Numbered from the stretch's first letter, positions 25,794 through 33,848 are shown. The stretch is DNA of 36,628 nt from Candidatus Gastranaerophilales bacterium (GCA_900752845.1 CAADWU010000092.1:1-36628); one strand, 5' to 3'. Program-made: numbers and translations. Notes: generated by a model from the letters alone, not told the origin.

Positions 25794-25810
25794 TAAATAA
25801 CTTAATATTT

Positions 25811-25840
25811 TACACATTTTTAAATGTTTTGTTTTATAAT
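25811..25840 (+). promoter_or_regulatory. Candidate dapA promoter
   Basis: TACACA (25811-25816), an 18-base spacer and consensus TATAAT (25835-25840) give a start near 25847 and a leader of about 37 bases. It is divergent from the prepilin II promoter. Confidence 0.5.
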
Positions 25841-25883
25841 TTTTTTAGTTATAGGGATAGACTGAATAGGGAAAGAGGTATTT

Positions 25884-26777
25884 ATGGCATTAAGATACGA
25901 TGCAGGTGAAGTTATAACGGCAATGGTTACTCCGTTTAATGCGAAAAGAGAAATCGATTACAACAAAGCTGAAGCACTTGCAAAATATTTAATCTCTCAC
26001 GGAAGTGATGCTGTTTTAGTTGCAGGTACTACAGGCGAAGGACCGACTTTAACTCATGAAGAAGAATTTGAATTACTAAGCACTGTAAAAAGAGCTGTGG
26101 CAAATAAAGCAAAAGTTATTATGAATGCCGGTTCAAACTCCACAGAAACAGCCGTAATGGCAGCTAAATGGGCTCAAAAAGAAGACGTCGATGCCATTCT
26201 TTCAGTTGTACCTTATTACAACAAACCTTCTCAAAAAGGCATGATTGAACACTTCTCTGCTATTGCCGAAAGCACTGATTTGCCGATTATTCTATATAAT
26301 ATTCCGGGCAGAACAGGAGTTAACATGCTTCCTGAAACTATTGCAACACTTGCAGAAAAATATCAGAATATTGTAGCGGTTAAACAAAGCTTCGGCGATA
26401 TGGATATGGTCACAGAAATGAAATTGTGCTGTCCTGCTGACTTTTCAGTTTATTCAGGTGATGACAGTCTGACACTTCCTATGATGTCATTGGGCGCAAG
26501 AGGTGTTGTGTCTGTAGCTTCTCATATTTTCGGTTCAGAAATGAAGTCTATGATTAGAAACTACAAAACAGGTGAATTTTTGGCGGCAGTTAATATGCAT
26601 AAAAAATTATATCCTGCTTTCAGAAAATTGTTTATGGCTCCAAATCCTGTTCCTGTTAAAGCAGCACTTGCTCACAGAGGAGTTATAGAAGATTATGTAA
26701 GACGTCCTTTGACTGAACTTTCAGAAATCGAGAAAAAAGATTTGTTTATGGTATTGGACTCAATTAATGATGATTAG
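25884..26777 (+). CDS. dapA: 4-hydroxy-tetrahydrodipicolinate synthase
   Basis: This 297-aa Schiff-base aldolase condenses pyruvate with aspartate semialdehyde in lysine and diaminopimelate (peptidoglycan) synthesis. Active-site residues are visible: T49-T50 in AGTTGEGPTL, Y138 in ILYNIPGRT with R143, and Schiff-base K167 in VAVKQSFGD. The VPYYNKP motif (109-115) is present. Length is standard. GAAAGAGG lies about 5 bases before the ATG. It is monocistronic or leads into secD, since no terminator is seen in the 207 bases between them. Confidence 0.95.
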   Translation: MALRYDAGEVITAMVTPFNAKREIDYNKAEALAKYLISHGSDAVLVAGTTGEGPTLTHEEEFELLSTVKRAVANKAKVIMNAGSNSTETAVMAAKWAQKEDVDAILSVVPYYNKPSQKGMIEHFSAIAESTDLPIILYNIPGRTGVNMLPETIATLAEKYQNIVAVKQSFGDMDMVTEMKLCCPADFSVYSGDDSLTLPMMSLGARGVVSVASHIFGSEMKSMIRNYKTGEFLAAVNMHKKLYPAFRKLFMAPNPVPVKAALAHRGVIEDYVRRPLTELSEIEKKDLFMVLDSINDD

Positions 26778-26843
26778 CCCAATCAGACTATAACAAATTT
26801 CTAATATTTATTAAAATAATAAGTAAAAGAGAAATATATTGAT

Positions 26844-26975
26844 GTAAAAAACGGGAGCGTAAGCAACTGACAAAAATATAAAAAATCCTGACTAGAATCG
26901 TCAGAAAGGGTAAAAAACGGGAGCGCAAGCGACTGACAAAAATATAAAAAATCCTGACTAAAATCGTCAGAAAGG
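26844..26975 (+). repeat. 66-bp tandem duplication in the secD leader
   Basis: Two copies (26844-26909, 26910-26975) differ at only three positions. Each contains GGGAGCG(T/C)AAGC, the inverted pair CTGAC / GTCAG and GAAAGGG, the Shine-Dalgarno sequence. The second copy places AAGGG about 9 bases before the secD ATG at 26985. In copy one the same GAAAGGG is followed by the next repeat with no start codon. The 22-codon period is exactly a multiple of three, yielding a repeated peptide on the minus strand that I do not regard as a gene. Confidence 0.85.
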
Positions 26976-26984
26976 GTAAAAAAA

Positions 26985-28292
26985 ATGAAAAACAAAATTT
27001 TAATGTTCTGGTTTATAGTAGCCATTGTGATTGTATCTTCAATCATAATCTTCCTTAAACCAACCAAATTAGGACTTGATCTTGTAGGCGGTTCAAGATT
27101 AATTCTTGAAGCAGAAACTACTGACAGTATAGCCAAAATAACTCCGGAAGTTATGAACAGACTACAGTTTGCTATTGAACAACGTGTTAACAAACTCGGT
27201 GTATCAGAAACTGTTGTTCAACAAGTTGGCGACAAAAGATTATTGATTGAAATTCCAAGCGTTACAGATTTAAAAGAAGCAAAAGCTTTTATAGGTGAAA
27301 CTGCTCAATTGGAATTCAAAAAAGAAGGCAAAGCAGCTGACGGTTCACCTGTCTGGATTTCTACAGGTTTGACAGGACAAGATTTGTCTAAATCTACATT
27401 AAGCACAGATTCAACAGGTCAATGGGTTGTATCTCTTGAATTCAATTCAGCAGGTGCTAAAAAATTCGCAGACTTGACAAAAGCTCTTGTAGGTCAGCAA
27501 ATGGCAATATTCTTTGACGGAGAACTTCAATCCGCTCCAAGAGTAAATGAAGCAATATACGGAGGAAAAGCCCAAATATCAGGCGGAGAAAGCGGATTTG
27601 CTTATGACGAAGCGGAAAGAATGGTTAACCTGTTAAATGCAGGTGCATTACCGGTTCCGGCTAAAGTTGTTGAAGAAAATACAGTAGGTCCTACACTTGG
27701 AGCAGACAGTATTGCAAAATCTCAAAAAGCAGGTATCATAGGTCTTTCAGCTGTAATGATATTTATGATTGTTTTCTACCATGTACCGGGCTTAATTGCG
27801 GATATTGCCTTAATAATATACAGTTTAATTCTTTTCGCATTGTTCAAAACAATTCCTGTAACATTAACTCTTGCAGGTATTGCAGGTTTTATCCTTTCAA
27901 TCGGCATGGCAGTAGATGCTAATATTTTGATTTTCGAAAGAACTAAAGAAGAATTGAGAGCAGGCAGAAACCTGTTTACAGCTATCAATTCAGGTTTTGA
28001 CAGAGCATTTACAAGTATTTTCGATTCAAATATGACTACAATTATAACCTGTACAATTCTTTATCTTTTAGGAACAAGCGTTGTTAAAGGTTTTGCCCTG
28101 ACATTGGCAATAGGTGTTATCGTTTCAATGTTTACGGCAATTACGGTTACTAAAAACTTCATGCACTTGATTTTCGGTACAGGTGAATTGAAACATCCGG
28201 CTCTGTTCGGATTGAGAAAAGACGAAATAGGACAAAGCTATGAAGCAACTGAAACTAAACGTGAAAAAGCACGTTTTGGTATCTTAGATTAG
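26985..28292 (+). CDS. secD: Protein translocase subunit SecD
   Basis: This 435-aa RND-type membrane subunit works with SecF to pull preproteins out of the SecYEG channel using proton motive force. TM1 lies at about 6-24. D-L-V-G-G-S-R motif (26-34, the SecD GLDLxGG signature) follows, then the periplasmic P1 domain, then five C-terminal helices with the conserved GIAGFILSIGMAVDANILIFER (TM4 region). It is short compared with Escherichia coli SecD (615 aa), mainly in the periplasmic part, as in many non-proteobacteria. SD AAGGG lies in the second copy of the tandem repeat. A hairpin (AGTGGC-AAA-GCCACT, 28291-28305) straddles the stop. Confidence 0.95.
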   Translation: MKNKILMFWFIVAIVIVSSIIIFLKPTKLGLDLVGGSRLILEAETTDSIAKITPEVMNRLQFAIEQRVNKLGVSETVVQQVGDKRLLIEIPSVTDLKEAKAFIGETAQLEFKKEGKAADGSPVWISTGLTGQDLSKSTLSTDSTGQWVVSLEFNSAGAKKFADLTKALVGQQMAIFFDGELQSAPRVNEAIYGGKAQISGGESGFAYDEAERMVNLLNAGALPVPAKVVEENTVGPTLGADSIAKSQKAGIIGLSAVMIFMIVFYHVPGLIADIALIIYSLILFALFKTIPVTLTLAGIAGFILSIGMAVDANILIFERTKEELRAGRNLFTAINSGFDRAFTSIFDSNMTTIITCTILYLLGTSVVKGFALTLAIGVIVSMFTAITVTKNFMHLIFGTGELKHPALFGLRKDEIGQSYEATETKREKARFGILD

Positions 28293-28305
28293 TGGCAAAG
28301 CCACT
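28291..28305 (+). other. Hairpin between secD and secF
   Basis: Six-bp stem AGTGGC / GCCACT with a 3-base loop overlaps the secD stop codon. It has no following U-run, so it is more likely an mRNA-stability or processing element, or a partial attenuator, than a full terminator. Confidence 0.45.
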
Positions 28306-28331
28306 TTCCACAAAAAAGAAAGGCTATAAAG

Positions 28332-29303
28332 ATGATAAATACAGGAAGAAAACATTTAGTTCATATCGTTAAGTACAGATGGTGGTGGATGCTATTAACT
28401 ACAATTCTTATTGTACCGGGTATTATTGCTATGATTTATTCAGCAGTAACTTACTCAAACCACGCACCATTAAAAGTCGGCATTGATTATACAGGCGGAA
28501 CAATTCTTCAATACGGTTTGGAGCAAAAGCTTGAAAACAGCGATGTTACAAAAACCAGAGATGCACTTGAAAAAATAGGAATTGAAAATCCTTATATTCA
28601 AATTCTTAACGTTAATAATTCACAGCAAAAAAATACAAAATCAAATATTAATTCAATAATTTCAATCAGAACAAAATTTATTGATAAAGGTTCTGATGAT
28701 GCAGATAAAATTACAGCAGAATTATCAAAGGATTATCAGAACCCTGAATTAATTTCTGTAAGTTCGGTTGGTCCTACAATGGGTAAAGAGTTGTTTAAAA
28801 ATTCACTTATAGCAATTACTTTAGCATTTTTAGGAATTGTAGCATATCTTTCATTCAGATTTAGATTTGATTATGCACTTGCTGCAATTTTAGGTGTATT
28901 GCACGACGTATTGTTTGTTGTAGGTATTTTCTCAATTCTCGGACTTGTTTATAACGTTCAGATTGACGGATTGTTTATTACTGCAATATTAACCGTTATC
29001 GGTTTCTCTGTACACGATACAATCGTTGTATTTGACAGAATAAGAGAAAACTTAAGATATTACTCTAAGAAAATGTCATTCGGAGAAATTGTTGATGCAT
29101 CCGTAAATCAGACATTAACAAGAAGTATCAATACATCTTTAACAACATTGATTACATTGCTTGCTTTGTATTTCTTCGGCGGAGTAACAACAAGAGATTT
29201 TGTACTTTGTATGATACTTGGTATTGCAATCGGTACTTATTCAAGTATCTTCTTCTGCAGTATGCTTGTTGATTTCTGGAATGATAAAAAACAAACAGCA
29301 TAA
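28332..29303 (+). CDS. secF: Protein translocase subunit SecF
   Basis: This 323-aa partner of SecD has six transmembrane helices: TM1 (about 17-38, WMLLTTILIVPGIIAMIY), DYTGG motif (about 52-56, the SecF GIDFTGG signature), a periplasmic region, then helices around 155-310. The conserved GFSVHDTIVVFDRIRENLR (TM4 region) and NTSLTTLITL are present. Length is typical. Shine-Dalgarno AAAGG lies about 8 bases before the ATG, 39 bases after secD. A strong bidirectional terminator follows. Confidence 0.95.
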   Translation: MINTGRKHLVHIVKYRWWWMLLTTILIVPGIIAMIYSAVTYSNHAPLKVGIDYTGGTILQYGLEQKLENSDVTKTRDALEKIGIENPYIQILNVNNSQQKNTKSNINSIISIRTKFIDKGSDDADKITAELSKDYQNPELISVSSVGPTMGKELFKNSLIAITLAFLGIVAYLSFRFRFDYALAAILGVLHDVLFVVGIFSILGLVYNVQIDGLFITAILTVIGFSVHDTIVVFDRIRENLRYYSKKMSFGEIVDASVNQTLTRSINTSLTTLITLLALYFFGGVTTRDFVLCMILGIAIGTYSSIFFCSMLVDFWNDKKQTA

Positions 29304-29306
29304 AAT

Positions 29307-29339
29307 AAAAAAGACCTCTTATAAAAGAGGTCTTTTTTT
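29307..29339. terminator. Bidirectional rho-independent terminator after secF and pdxA
   Basis: The stem AAGACCTCTT / AAGAGGTCTT with loop ATAA is flanked by an A-run and a run of eight T. It serves secF on the plus strand and the convergent pdxA-like gene, whose stop codon lies at 29339. Confidence 0.9.
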
Positions 29340-30226
29340 TATAAAACTTCTTTTATAGCTGCAATCATGCCGGTTTCATCTGCAATGTTTTTTCCAGCAA
29401 TATCAAAAGCAGTACCATGTCCCGGCGAAGTTCTTATTATATCAAGCCCTATTGTCATATTAACGGTTTTGTCACCTGCAACTGTTTTTATTGGAATCAG
29501 TCCCTGATCGTGGTAATTAGCAATACAGCAATCATACTTCTCCGCTTTTATAAATAGAGTATCAGCAGGCAGAGGATTTGTAATATTTATACCTTTTTTA
29601 CGTAATTCTTCCACTGCTGGAATGAGTATGTCAATTTCTTCACGTCCTAAAATTCCGTCTTCACCTGAATGAGGATTAAATCCGCATAAAGCAAATTTCG
29701 GCTCTTTAATCTTTAATTTATTTTCAAAAAATTTTTGTAAATTAGAAATTTTTTCAACAACCATTTCTTTAGTTATAATAATATCTTTTAAAGCAACATG
29801 TCTTGTTAAAAGAAGCACTCTGAAATTTCCTGCTACAAAAAGCATTTCAGCAAGCTGGTTATCACGTGCCAAATATTTTTGCAAAATTTCAGTCTGTCCG
29901 TTAAATTCATGACCTGCAAGATATAGAGCATTTTTTGCAACCGGTGCCGTAACAATAGCTTTTGCATTGATTTCACAAGCTTTTTTCACAGACAAAAAAG
30001 AAAATTCACCTGCTTCTTTTGTAACTTTCCCGGGCGCAATTTCAGCTTCATAAGGAATTTCGATAACTTCATAATTATTGTTAAGTTTGCCGTAAAAATC
30101 AATTATTTTTTTATTTGAAACTAAAACAATTTTATCTTCAGGTAAATCCATATTATTTAAAGCTTTGATTGTGATTTCGGCACCAATACCGTTAGGATCG
30201 CCTGTCGTAATCGCAATTTTAGACAT
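29339..30226 (-). CDS. pdxA: PdxA-family dehydrogenase, probably PdxA2-type (4-phospho-threonate)
   Basis: This 295-aa NAD-dependent oxidative decarboxylase has the PdxA layout: ITTGDPNGIGAEI at the N-terminus, metal and substrate motifs GHEFNGQTEIL, CGFNPHSGEDG, NYHDQG and NMTIGLDIIRTSPGHGTAFD. I choose ATG 30226 (MSKIAITTGDP), which matches family N-termini, over two upstream ATG codons (30250, 30241) inside the end of the kinase gene. Classical PdxA makes a pyridoxal phosphate precursor, but the directly upstream four-carbon acid sugar kinase (DUF1537) suggests the PdxA2 role: 4-phospho-D-threonate or erythronate oxidation to dihydroxyacetone phosphate. Which of the two it serves is inference. 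Confidence 0.85.
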   Translation of the reverse strand: MSKIAITTGDPNGIGAEITIKALNNMDLPEDKIVLVSNKKIIDFYGKLNNNYEVIEIPYEAEIAPGKVTKEAGEFSFLSVKKACEINAKAIVTAPVAKNALYLAGHEFNGQTEILQKYLARDNQLAEMLFVAGNFRVLLLTRHVALKDIIITKEMVVEKISNLQKFFENKLKIKEPKFALCGFNPHSGEDGILGREEIDILIPAVEELRKKGINITNPLPADTLFIKAEKYDCCIANYHDQGLIPIKTVAGDKTVNMTIGLDIIRTSPGHGTAFDIAGKNIADETGMIAAIKEVL

Positions 30227-31541
30227 CTTGTAATCCGCCATGAGTTTCAAAGTATTTTAATATATCAATTAATGTATTTGCTCCGCCTAAATTACCTGAT
30301 TTAGTAACAATCCACTGTGCATTGTGATCAAGTGTCAATGCAATTGCAGGAGCAACTTCATCAATCAACTGGAGCTGATAAGCCCCGATTGCACTACAGC
30401 ATTTATAAGAGGTTTCACCGCCAAGAGTTATTAAAATCAATTCTCTTTTTTCGGTAACTCTTTTGGTAAGCTCAGCCAAGAAATCTGTAATTACACATGC
30501 AAGGCTTGCTTTAGTAAGTTCGGCATTTAAAGAATCTTCTGAAAAGCCGTCAAAATTTCTTATTAAATGAGCAGTATGAACCACAACAGTATTGTCAAAA
30601 TTTAAGTTAGAAACCACTCTGTCTACAAGCTCATCCGTTACACCTTCAAGAACAGTTTTCAAATCCAAACTGATTGAAAGAATATTATCAAATTCATCAC
30701 TTTTTTCAAGTTTTTCAATTTGATTTGCTGTAATTTGTGTCGCACTTCCTGAAATAATAAGTTTTGGCAATTTCGGGAAAGTTTTGATTATATGCTGGCT
30801 GTCTAAATCCGCAAACCAGTATTCACTTAAAGCCTGAGCAAAAGCAGCAGTTCCCGTGGGCAGAATTTTATTTTCTGATTTTTTAATAGCAAGTGCAATC
30901 TGTTCAATATCAACTATTGAAACTGCATCTGCAACAATAATTTTTTTACCTTCATGAACAAGTTCGTTAATTTTTTGTAAAATCGGACCTGCACCTTTCA
31001 TAATGGTTTTTAATTCAATTTGTCCGATAAGATTTTGATATTCGGGTAAAAGCTGTGATTTCAAAAGAGTAGGCAAATGAGATTCAAATATAGGTGAATG
31101 AGGGTCTCTTGCCATTTCGGTTCTTTCAATAGGAACCCCTTTTAAAAGATGATAACCTCCGACAGTAGTTCTGCTCTCAGAAGGAAAAGCCGGTACTATA
31201 ACAGATGCATCCCATTCAAGAACAGCAAGCATACCCAAAACTTCAACAGCTATGTTACCACGTATTGTAGAATCAATTTTTTTGTAGAAAAAATCAGGAT
31301 TTATTTTATCTACAAACATCTTGGCTGCCTTAACAACTTTTTCATAAGCAATCTCAGGTTCAACATTTCTTGACTCTGTTGAAATTGCCCAGGTTTGAGT
31401 ACCTTTAACGTTTAATGGTTCAACCTCATCTGATAAAAGAATTTGTGTATTTGCACCCTTAAGATGAAATTGCAGAGCTGTGTCGTTTGCACCTGTTAAG
31501 TCATCTGCAATAATACCTACAATATTAGAATTTATAATCAT
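30219..31541 (-). CDS. Four-carbon acid sugar kinase family protein (DUF1537)
   Basis: This 440-aa two-domain kinase phosphorylates four-carbon acid sugars such as D-threonate or D-erythronate. The N-terminal domain starts with IVGIIADDLTGANDT (about 8-22), the family hallmark, and has KKIDSTIRGN (about 93). The C-terminal nucleotide-binding domain contains LITLGGETSYKCC and GNLGGANTLIDIL. The ATG overlaps the ssb stop by four bases (ATGA), and its stop overlaps pdxA. Pairing with a PdxA-like enzyme matches the described D-threonate/erythronate pathway (DtnK or DenK with PdxA2). No aldolase or transporter for the route is in the window. Confidence 0.88.
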   Translation of the reverse strand: MIINSNIVGIIADDLTGANDTALQFHLKGANTQILLSDEVEPLNVKGTQTWAISTESRNVEPEIAYEKVVKAAKMFVDKINPDFFYKKIDSTIRGNIAVEVLGMLAVLEWDASVIVPAFPSESRTTVGGYHLLKGVPIERTEMARDPHSPIFESHLPTLLKSQLLPEYQNLIGQIELKTIMKGAGPILQKINELVHEGKKIIVADAVSIVDIEQIALAIKKSENKILPTGTAAFAQALSEYWFADLDSQHIIKTFPKLPKLIISGSATQITANQIEKLEKSDEFDNILSISLDLKTVLEGVTDELVDRVVSNLNFDNTVVVHTAHLIRNFDGFSEDSLNAELTKASLACVITDFLAELTKRVTEKRELILITLGGETSYKCCSAIGAYQLQLIDEVAPAIALTLDHNAQWIVTKSGNLGGANTLIDILKYFETHGGLQDV

Positions 31542-31873
31542 ATTTGTTCAATATCTCTTTTAGAGCCAAGCAGTCTGATATTGTTTGCAATAATAAGGAA
31601 GTTTTCTCTTTCGTTGCCTGTAGCTTTATCAGTCCATTTATTTTGACCGATTCTGCCGTCAATAACTACCTGAACACCTTTTTTAACATATTCACCTGCA
31701 AATTCAGCAAGTTTATCCCACACATCAATATTAAACCAGTCAGTAACTTCTGATTTTGTTTTTGAATCCCAACGGTTTACTGCTATAGAAAAATTAGCTT
31801 TAACTTTACCTGATTCAAAATATTTAATTTCAGCATCACGTCCTACTCTGCCTACCAATACTGCTGTATTCAT
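31538..31873 (-). CDS. ssb: Single-stranded DNA-binding protein, short, without acidic tail
   Basis: This 111-aa OB-fold protein has NTAVLVGRVGRDAEIKYFESG at the N-terminus, the DNA-contacting WFNIDVWDKLAEFA and GRIGQNKWTDKATG. The start is ATG 31873-31871 with GAGG 7 bases upstream; a TTG codon directly before it in frame is an artefact of open reading. It stops at KRDIEQI and lacks the usual disordered linker and the acidic DDIPF-type C-terminal tip that recruits replication partners. It overlaps the kinase gene by four bases, an odd partner for a core replication protein. A second, full-length ssb may exist elsewhere in the genome. Confidence 0.9.
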   Translation of the reverse strand: MNTAVLVGRVGRDAEIKYFESGKVKANFSIAVNRWDSKTKSEVTDWFNIDVWDKLAEFAGEYVKKGVQVVIDGRIGQNKWTDKATGNERENFLIIANNIRLLGSKRDIEQI

Positions 31874-32051
31874 CAATTACCTCTTTCTTTTCTCCTCTGT
31901 GGAGTTACAATATAATGACATTTTACAACAAACACTTTCATTCTTTCAAAAAAGTGTAACTTTTTGTAACGCCTGCTCCCAAACCCAGTCAAAAATTATC
32001 TTTATGCGTTTTAATTAAATTAATAATTTTATAAAATTTAAGGGGAATGTC

Positions 32052-32906
32052 ATGCCAATAAACGCAATTTCACAATCGGACAACAGAAAACAGAACAATA
32101 TAATGGCTGCATCTGCGGCAATAATAGCCGGTACGGGAGGTGCTATAGGCGGTTATAATTTTGCACCACGTGCAGTAAAAAGCATTGATGAACTTCTTAC
32201 CTGCGATGCTGATGTATTCTGTAAAACCCTTGATAAAATGGAAAAAGCTCAAACTACCCATGCTTATGAACAAGTTTGGACTATAGGACCTGCAAGAGCG
32301 GCAATGGATTCTGTTGAAATAAGATTAAACAGTGCTTTTCCGGGAGAAAAAATCTCTGTAGAAGATTTCAAAAAACAACTTGCTCAAAAAGAAAAAACTA
32401 TCAAACAATCAGGTAAAAAAATTGATGCATTTATGGCTGAAATAACAAAGAAAAACGGTACAAACATGTCTTTAGAAGAATATTTTAATGCTATTCAGAA
32501 AAAAGGAATTCTTCCCGAAGACATGGTTAATCTTATAAAAGAAGACATTGTAAGCATCATAGGAGAAGAAGGTTTAAAAGCTCCAAATCCTATTAATGAA
32601 AAAACTATTGATATGTTTAAATCTTCCAGAGAATTAGCTGACAGTATTACAAAGCAAGAAATAAATTTATACAAAAATCTTTTAAAAGTTGAAAAAGACG
32701 GCGTAATCCTTAAAAAAGATATGATTGAATCTGCAAGAAAAGACATTAAACCTATGGTTGATAATATGTTAAACGGCACTACATTTGAATCATTAAAAAA
32801 ATATATTCCGAAAAAAGGGCAAACAAAATGGGCCGTTATAGGCGGAACTGCAACGGCATTGATTGCAGGGTTAGGCGTAAAAATGTTTGGAAGCAAAGCT
32901 CAATAA
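32052..32906 (+). CDS. Protein of unknown function with N- and C-terminal hydrophobic segments
   Basis: I do not recognise this 284-aa protein. A Gly/Ala-rich hydrophobic stretch at about 18-35 (IMAASAAIIAGTGGAIGGY) and another at about 262-280 (AVIGGTATALIAGLGVKMFG) flank a long helical, charged middle rich in Lys, Glu, Met and Ile. It reads like a membrane-associated, mostly alpha-helical protein with both ends in or near the membrane. AAGGGG lies 5 bases before the ATG. It is alone between ssb (divergent) and the prepilin III promoter. No enzymatic motif is visible. Confidence 0.7.
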   Translation: MPINAISQSDNRKQNNIMAASAAIIAGTGGAIGGYNFAPRAVKSIDELLTCDADVFCKTLDKMEKAQTTHAYEQVWTIGPARAAMDSVEIRLNSAFPGEKISVEDFKKQLAQKEKTIKQSGKKIDAFMAEITKKNGTNMSLEEYFNAIQKKGILPEDMVNLIKEDIVSIIGEEGLKAPNPINEKTIDMFKSSRELADSITKQEINLYKNLLKVEKDGVILKKDMIESARKDIKPMVDNMLNGTTFESLKKYIPKKGQTKWAVIGGTATALIAGLGVKMFGSKAQ

Positions 32907-32910
32907 AACA

Positions 32911-32939
32911 TTGACAAATCTATCAAAAGTGTTCATAAT
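32911..32939 (+). promoter_or_regulatory. Promoter of prepilin III
   Basis: Consensus TTGACA (32911-32916), a 17-base spacer and CATAAT (32934-32939) form a strong sigma-70 promoter. It starts 5 bases after the stop of the preceding gene. Expected start near 32946 gives a leader of about 30 bases with GGAGG at 32964-32968. Confidence 0.7.
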
Positions 32940-32975
32940 GAATTTGGTCAAGAATTTATTTATGGAGGTCTGAAA

Positions 32976-33731
32976 ATGTTTACACGAGAAGCTTTAAGAG
33001 TCCCCCCCCCCGCAAACACAAGTGTGACAAGGGTTACACTTAAAAAGGCATTTACTCTTGCAGAGGTTTTGGTTACACTGGGTATAATCGGCGTGGTTGC
33101 TTCAATGACAATGCCGACACTTATAAACAATCAGCGAAAAGTCGTTTTTGAAAATCAATTAAAAAAACAATACAACGTTCTGTCACAGGCACTTGATTTA
33201 TGGAAACAGGAAACAGGTGTTATCGGTTTATACAAAATGTACGCGACATATAACGGAACCGAATACGTTAATTCAAGTACTTTTAAAAAAGAGTATATGG
33301 CAAAGTTAAAAGCCGCAGGAACTATGGAATATAAAAAAGGTCCTTTTAATTTTAATAAAACAAAAAAAATGAATTATGAAGGAAGAACCTGCACCCCTAC
33401 AACACTTTTGCCTGACGGCTCTTCAATGTGCATAAATATTTGGTCAGGCATTATTACAGTAACCACAGATATTAACGGCCCTAACAAAAATCCTAATGCA
33501 TGGGGATATGATATCTTTACATTCATTGTTGACTCCGAAACAGAAGAATTAAGAGGTCTAAGACCGACAAAAGCAGCACCCGATGAAAACTCTGCTTATC
33601 CTGAAGGCGACGGATATCCGTGCTCCCTAACCGTAACAAGCGCAGGCAACGGTTTGGGATGCGCATATAATGCTTTAACAAATGTATGCCCTAACGACAA
33701 TACAAAAAAATATTGGGATTGTATCCCATAA
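32976..33731 (+). CDS. Prepilin-like protein III with poly-C in the leader (in frame)
   Basis: This 251-aa type IV prepilin-like protein has a leader of about 25 residues containing VPPP encoded by ten C, then KKAFTLAEVLVTLGIIGVV (cleavage before Phe, Glu+5), a short helix to MPTLINNQ, and a secreted body. Cys residues occur in pairs (CTPTTLLPDGSSMC and a C-terminal CPNDNTKKYWDC). The DINGPNKNPNAWGYDIF motif parallels DVNGKKGPNKWGYDVF of prepilin II. GGAGG lies 7 bases before the ATG, after a near-consensus promoter. The frame is open through the C-run, so the gene appears on. A length change of one or two would put it out of frame. The body lacks known adhesin or pilus-tip domains. Confidence 0.85.
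   Translation: MFTREALRVPPPANTSVTRVTLKKAFTLAEVLVTLGIIGVVASMTMPTLINNQRKVVFENQLKKQYNVLSQALDLWKQETGVIGLYKMYATYNGTEYVNSSTFKKEYMAKLKAAGTMEYKKGPFNFNKTKKMNYEGRTCTPTTLLPDGSSMCINIWSGIITVTTDINGPNKNPNAWGYDIFTFIVDSETEELRGLRPTKAAPDENSAYPEGDGYPCSLTVTSAGNGLGCAYNALTNVCPNDNTKKYWDCIP
32988..33011 (+). repeat. Poly-C tract (10 C) in the prepilin III leader
   Basis: GAAGCTTTAAGAGT (32988-33001) precedes ten C (33002-33011) and GCAAAC. It resembles the flank at 177-202 (GGAGCTTAAATGGTTG, C10, GCAAGC), with the same polarity on the plus strand. Because this gene is on the plus strand, the element is inverted relative to its gene. Confidence 0.6.
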
Positions 33732-33745
33732 AATTAATATATAAC

Positions 33746-33774
33746 TTGTAATTAAAGCATTATGGTGGTATAAC
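33746..33774 (+). promoter_or_regulatory. Promoter of thrS
   Basis: TTGTAA (33746-33751), a 17-base spacer and TATAAC (33769-33774) with the extended -10 TGG give a start near 33781 and a leader of about 68 bases. It lies 15 bases after the prepilin III stop. The leader contains GGTGG/CCACC complementarity, too weak to call a riboswitch. Confidence 0.65.
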
Positions 33775-33848
33775 GTTGTTTGTAGTTAGTTAAGGGGATC
33801 CACCCTATATTGGTCTTTCGAATGTTATCGTTGACCGGAAAGGATAAA

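Noticed and set aside
26844..26975. Possible CRISPR or short tandem array
   Set aside because: Only two copies, directly abutting with no spacers, containing a Shine-Dalgarno; it is a leader duplication.
26801..27193. Minus-strand open frame of 130 aa with a repeated 22-residue motif
   Set aside because: It is the reverse reading of the secD leader duplication and the secD 5' end; the repeat period is a multiple of three by chance or constraint. No ribosome site or homology supports a gene.
33781..33848. T-box or other riboswitch in the thrS leader
   Set aside because: No T-box sequence (UGGNACC) or stable terminator/antiterminator pair is visible; only a 5-base GGTGG/CCACC complementarity.
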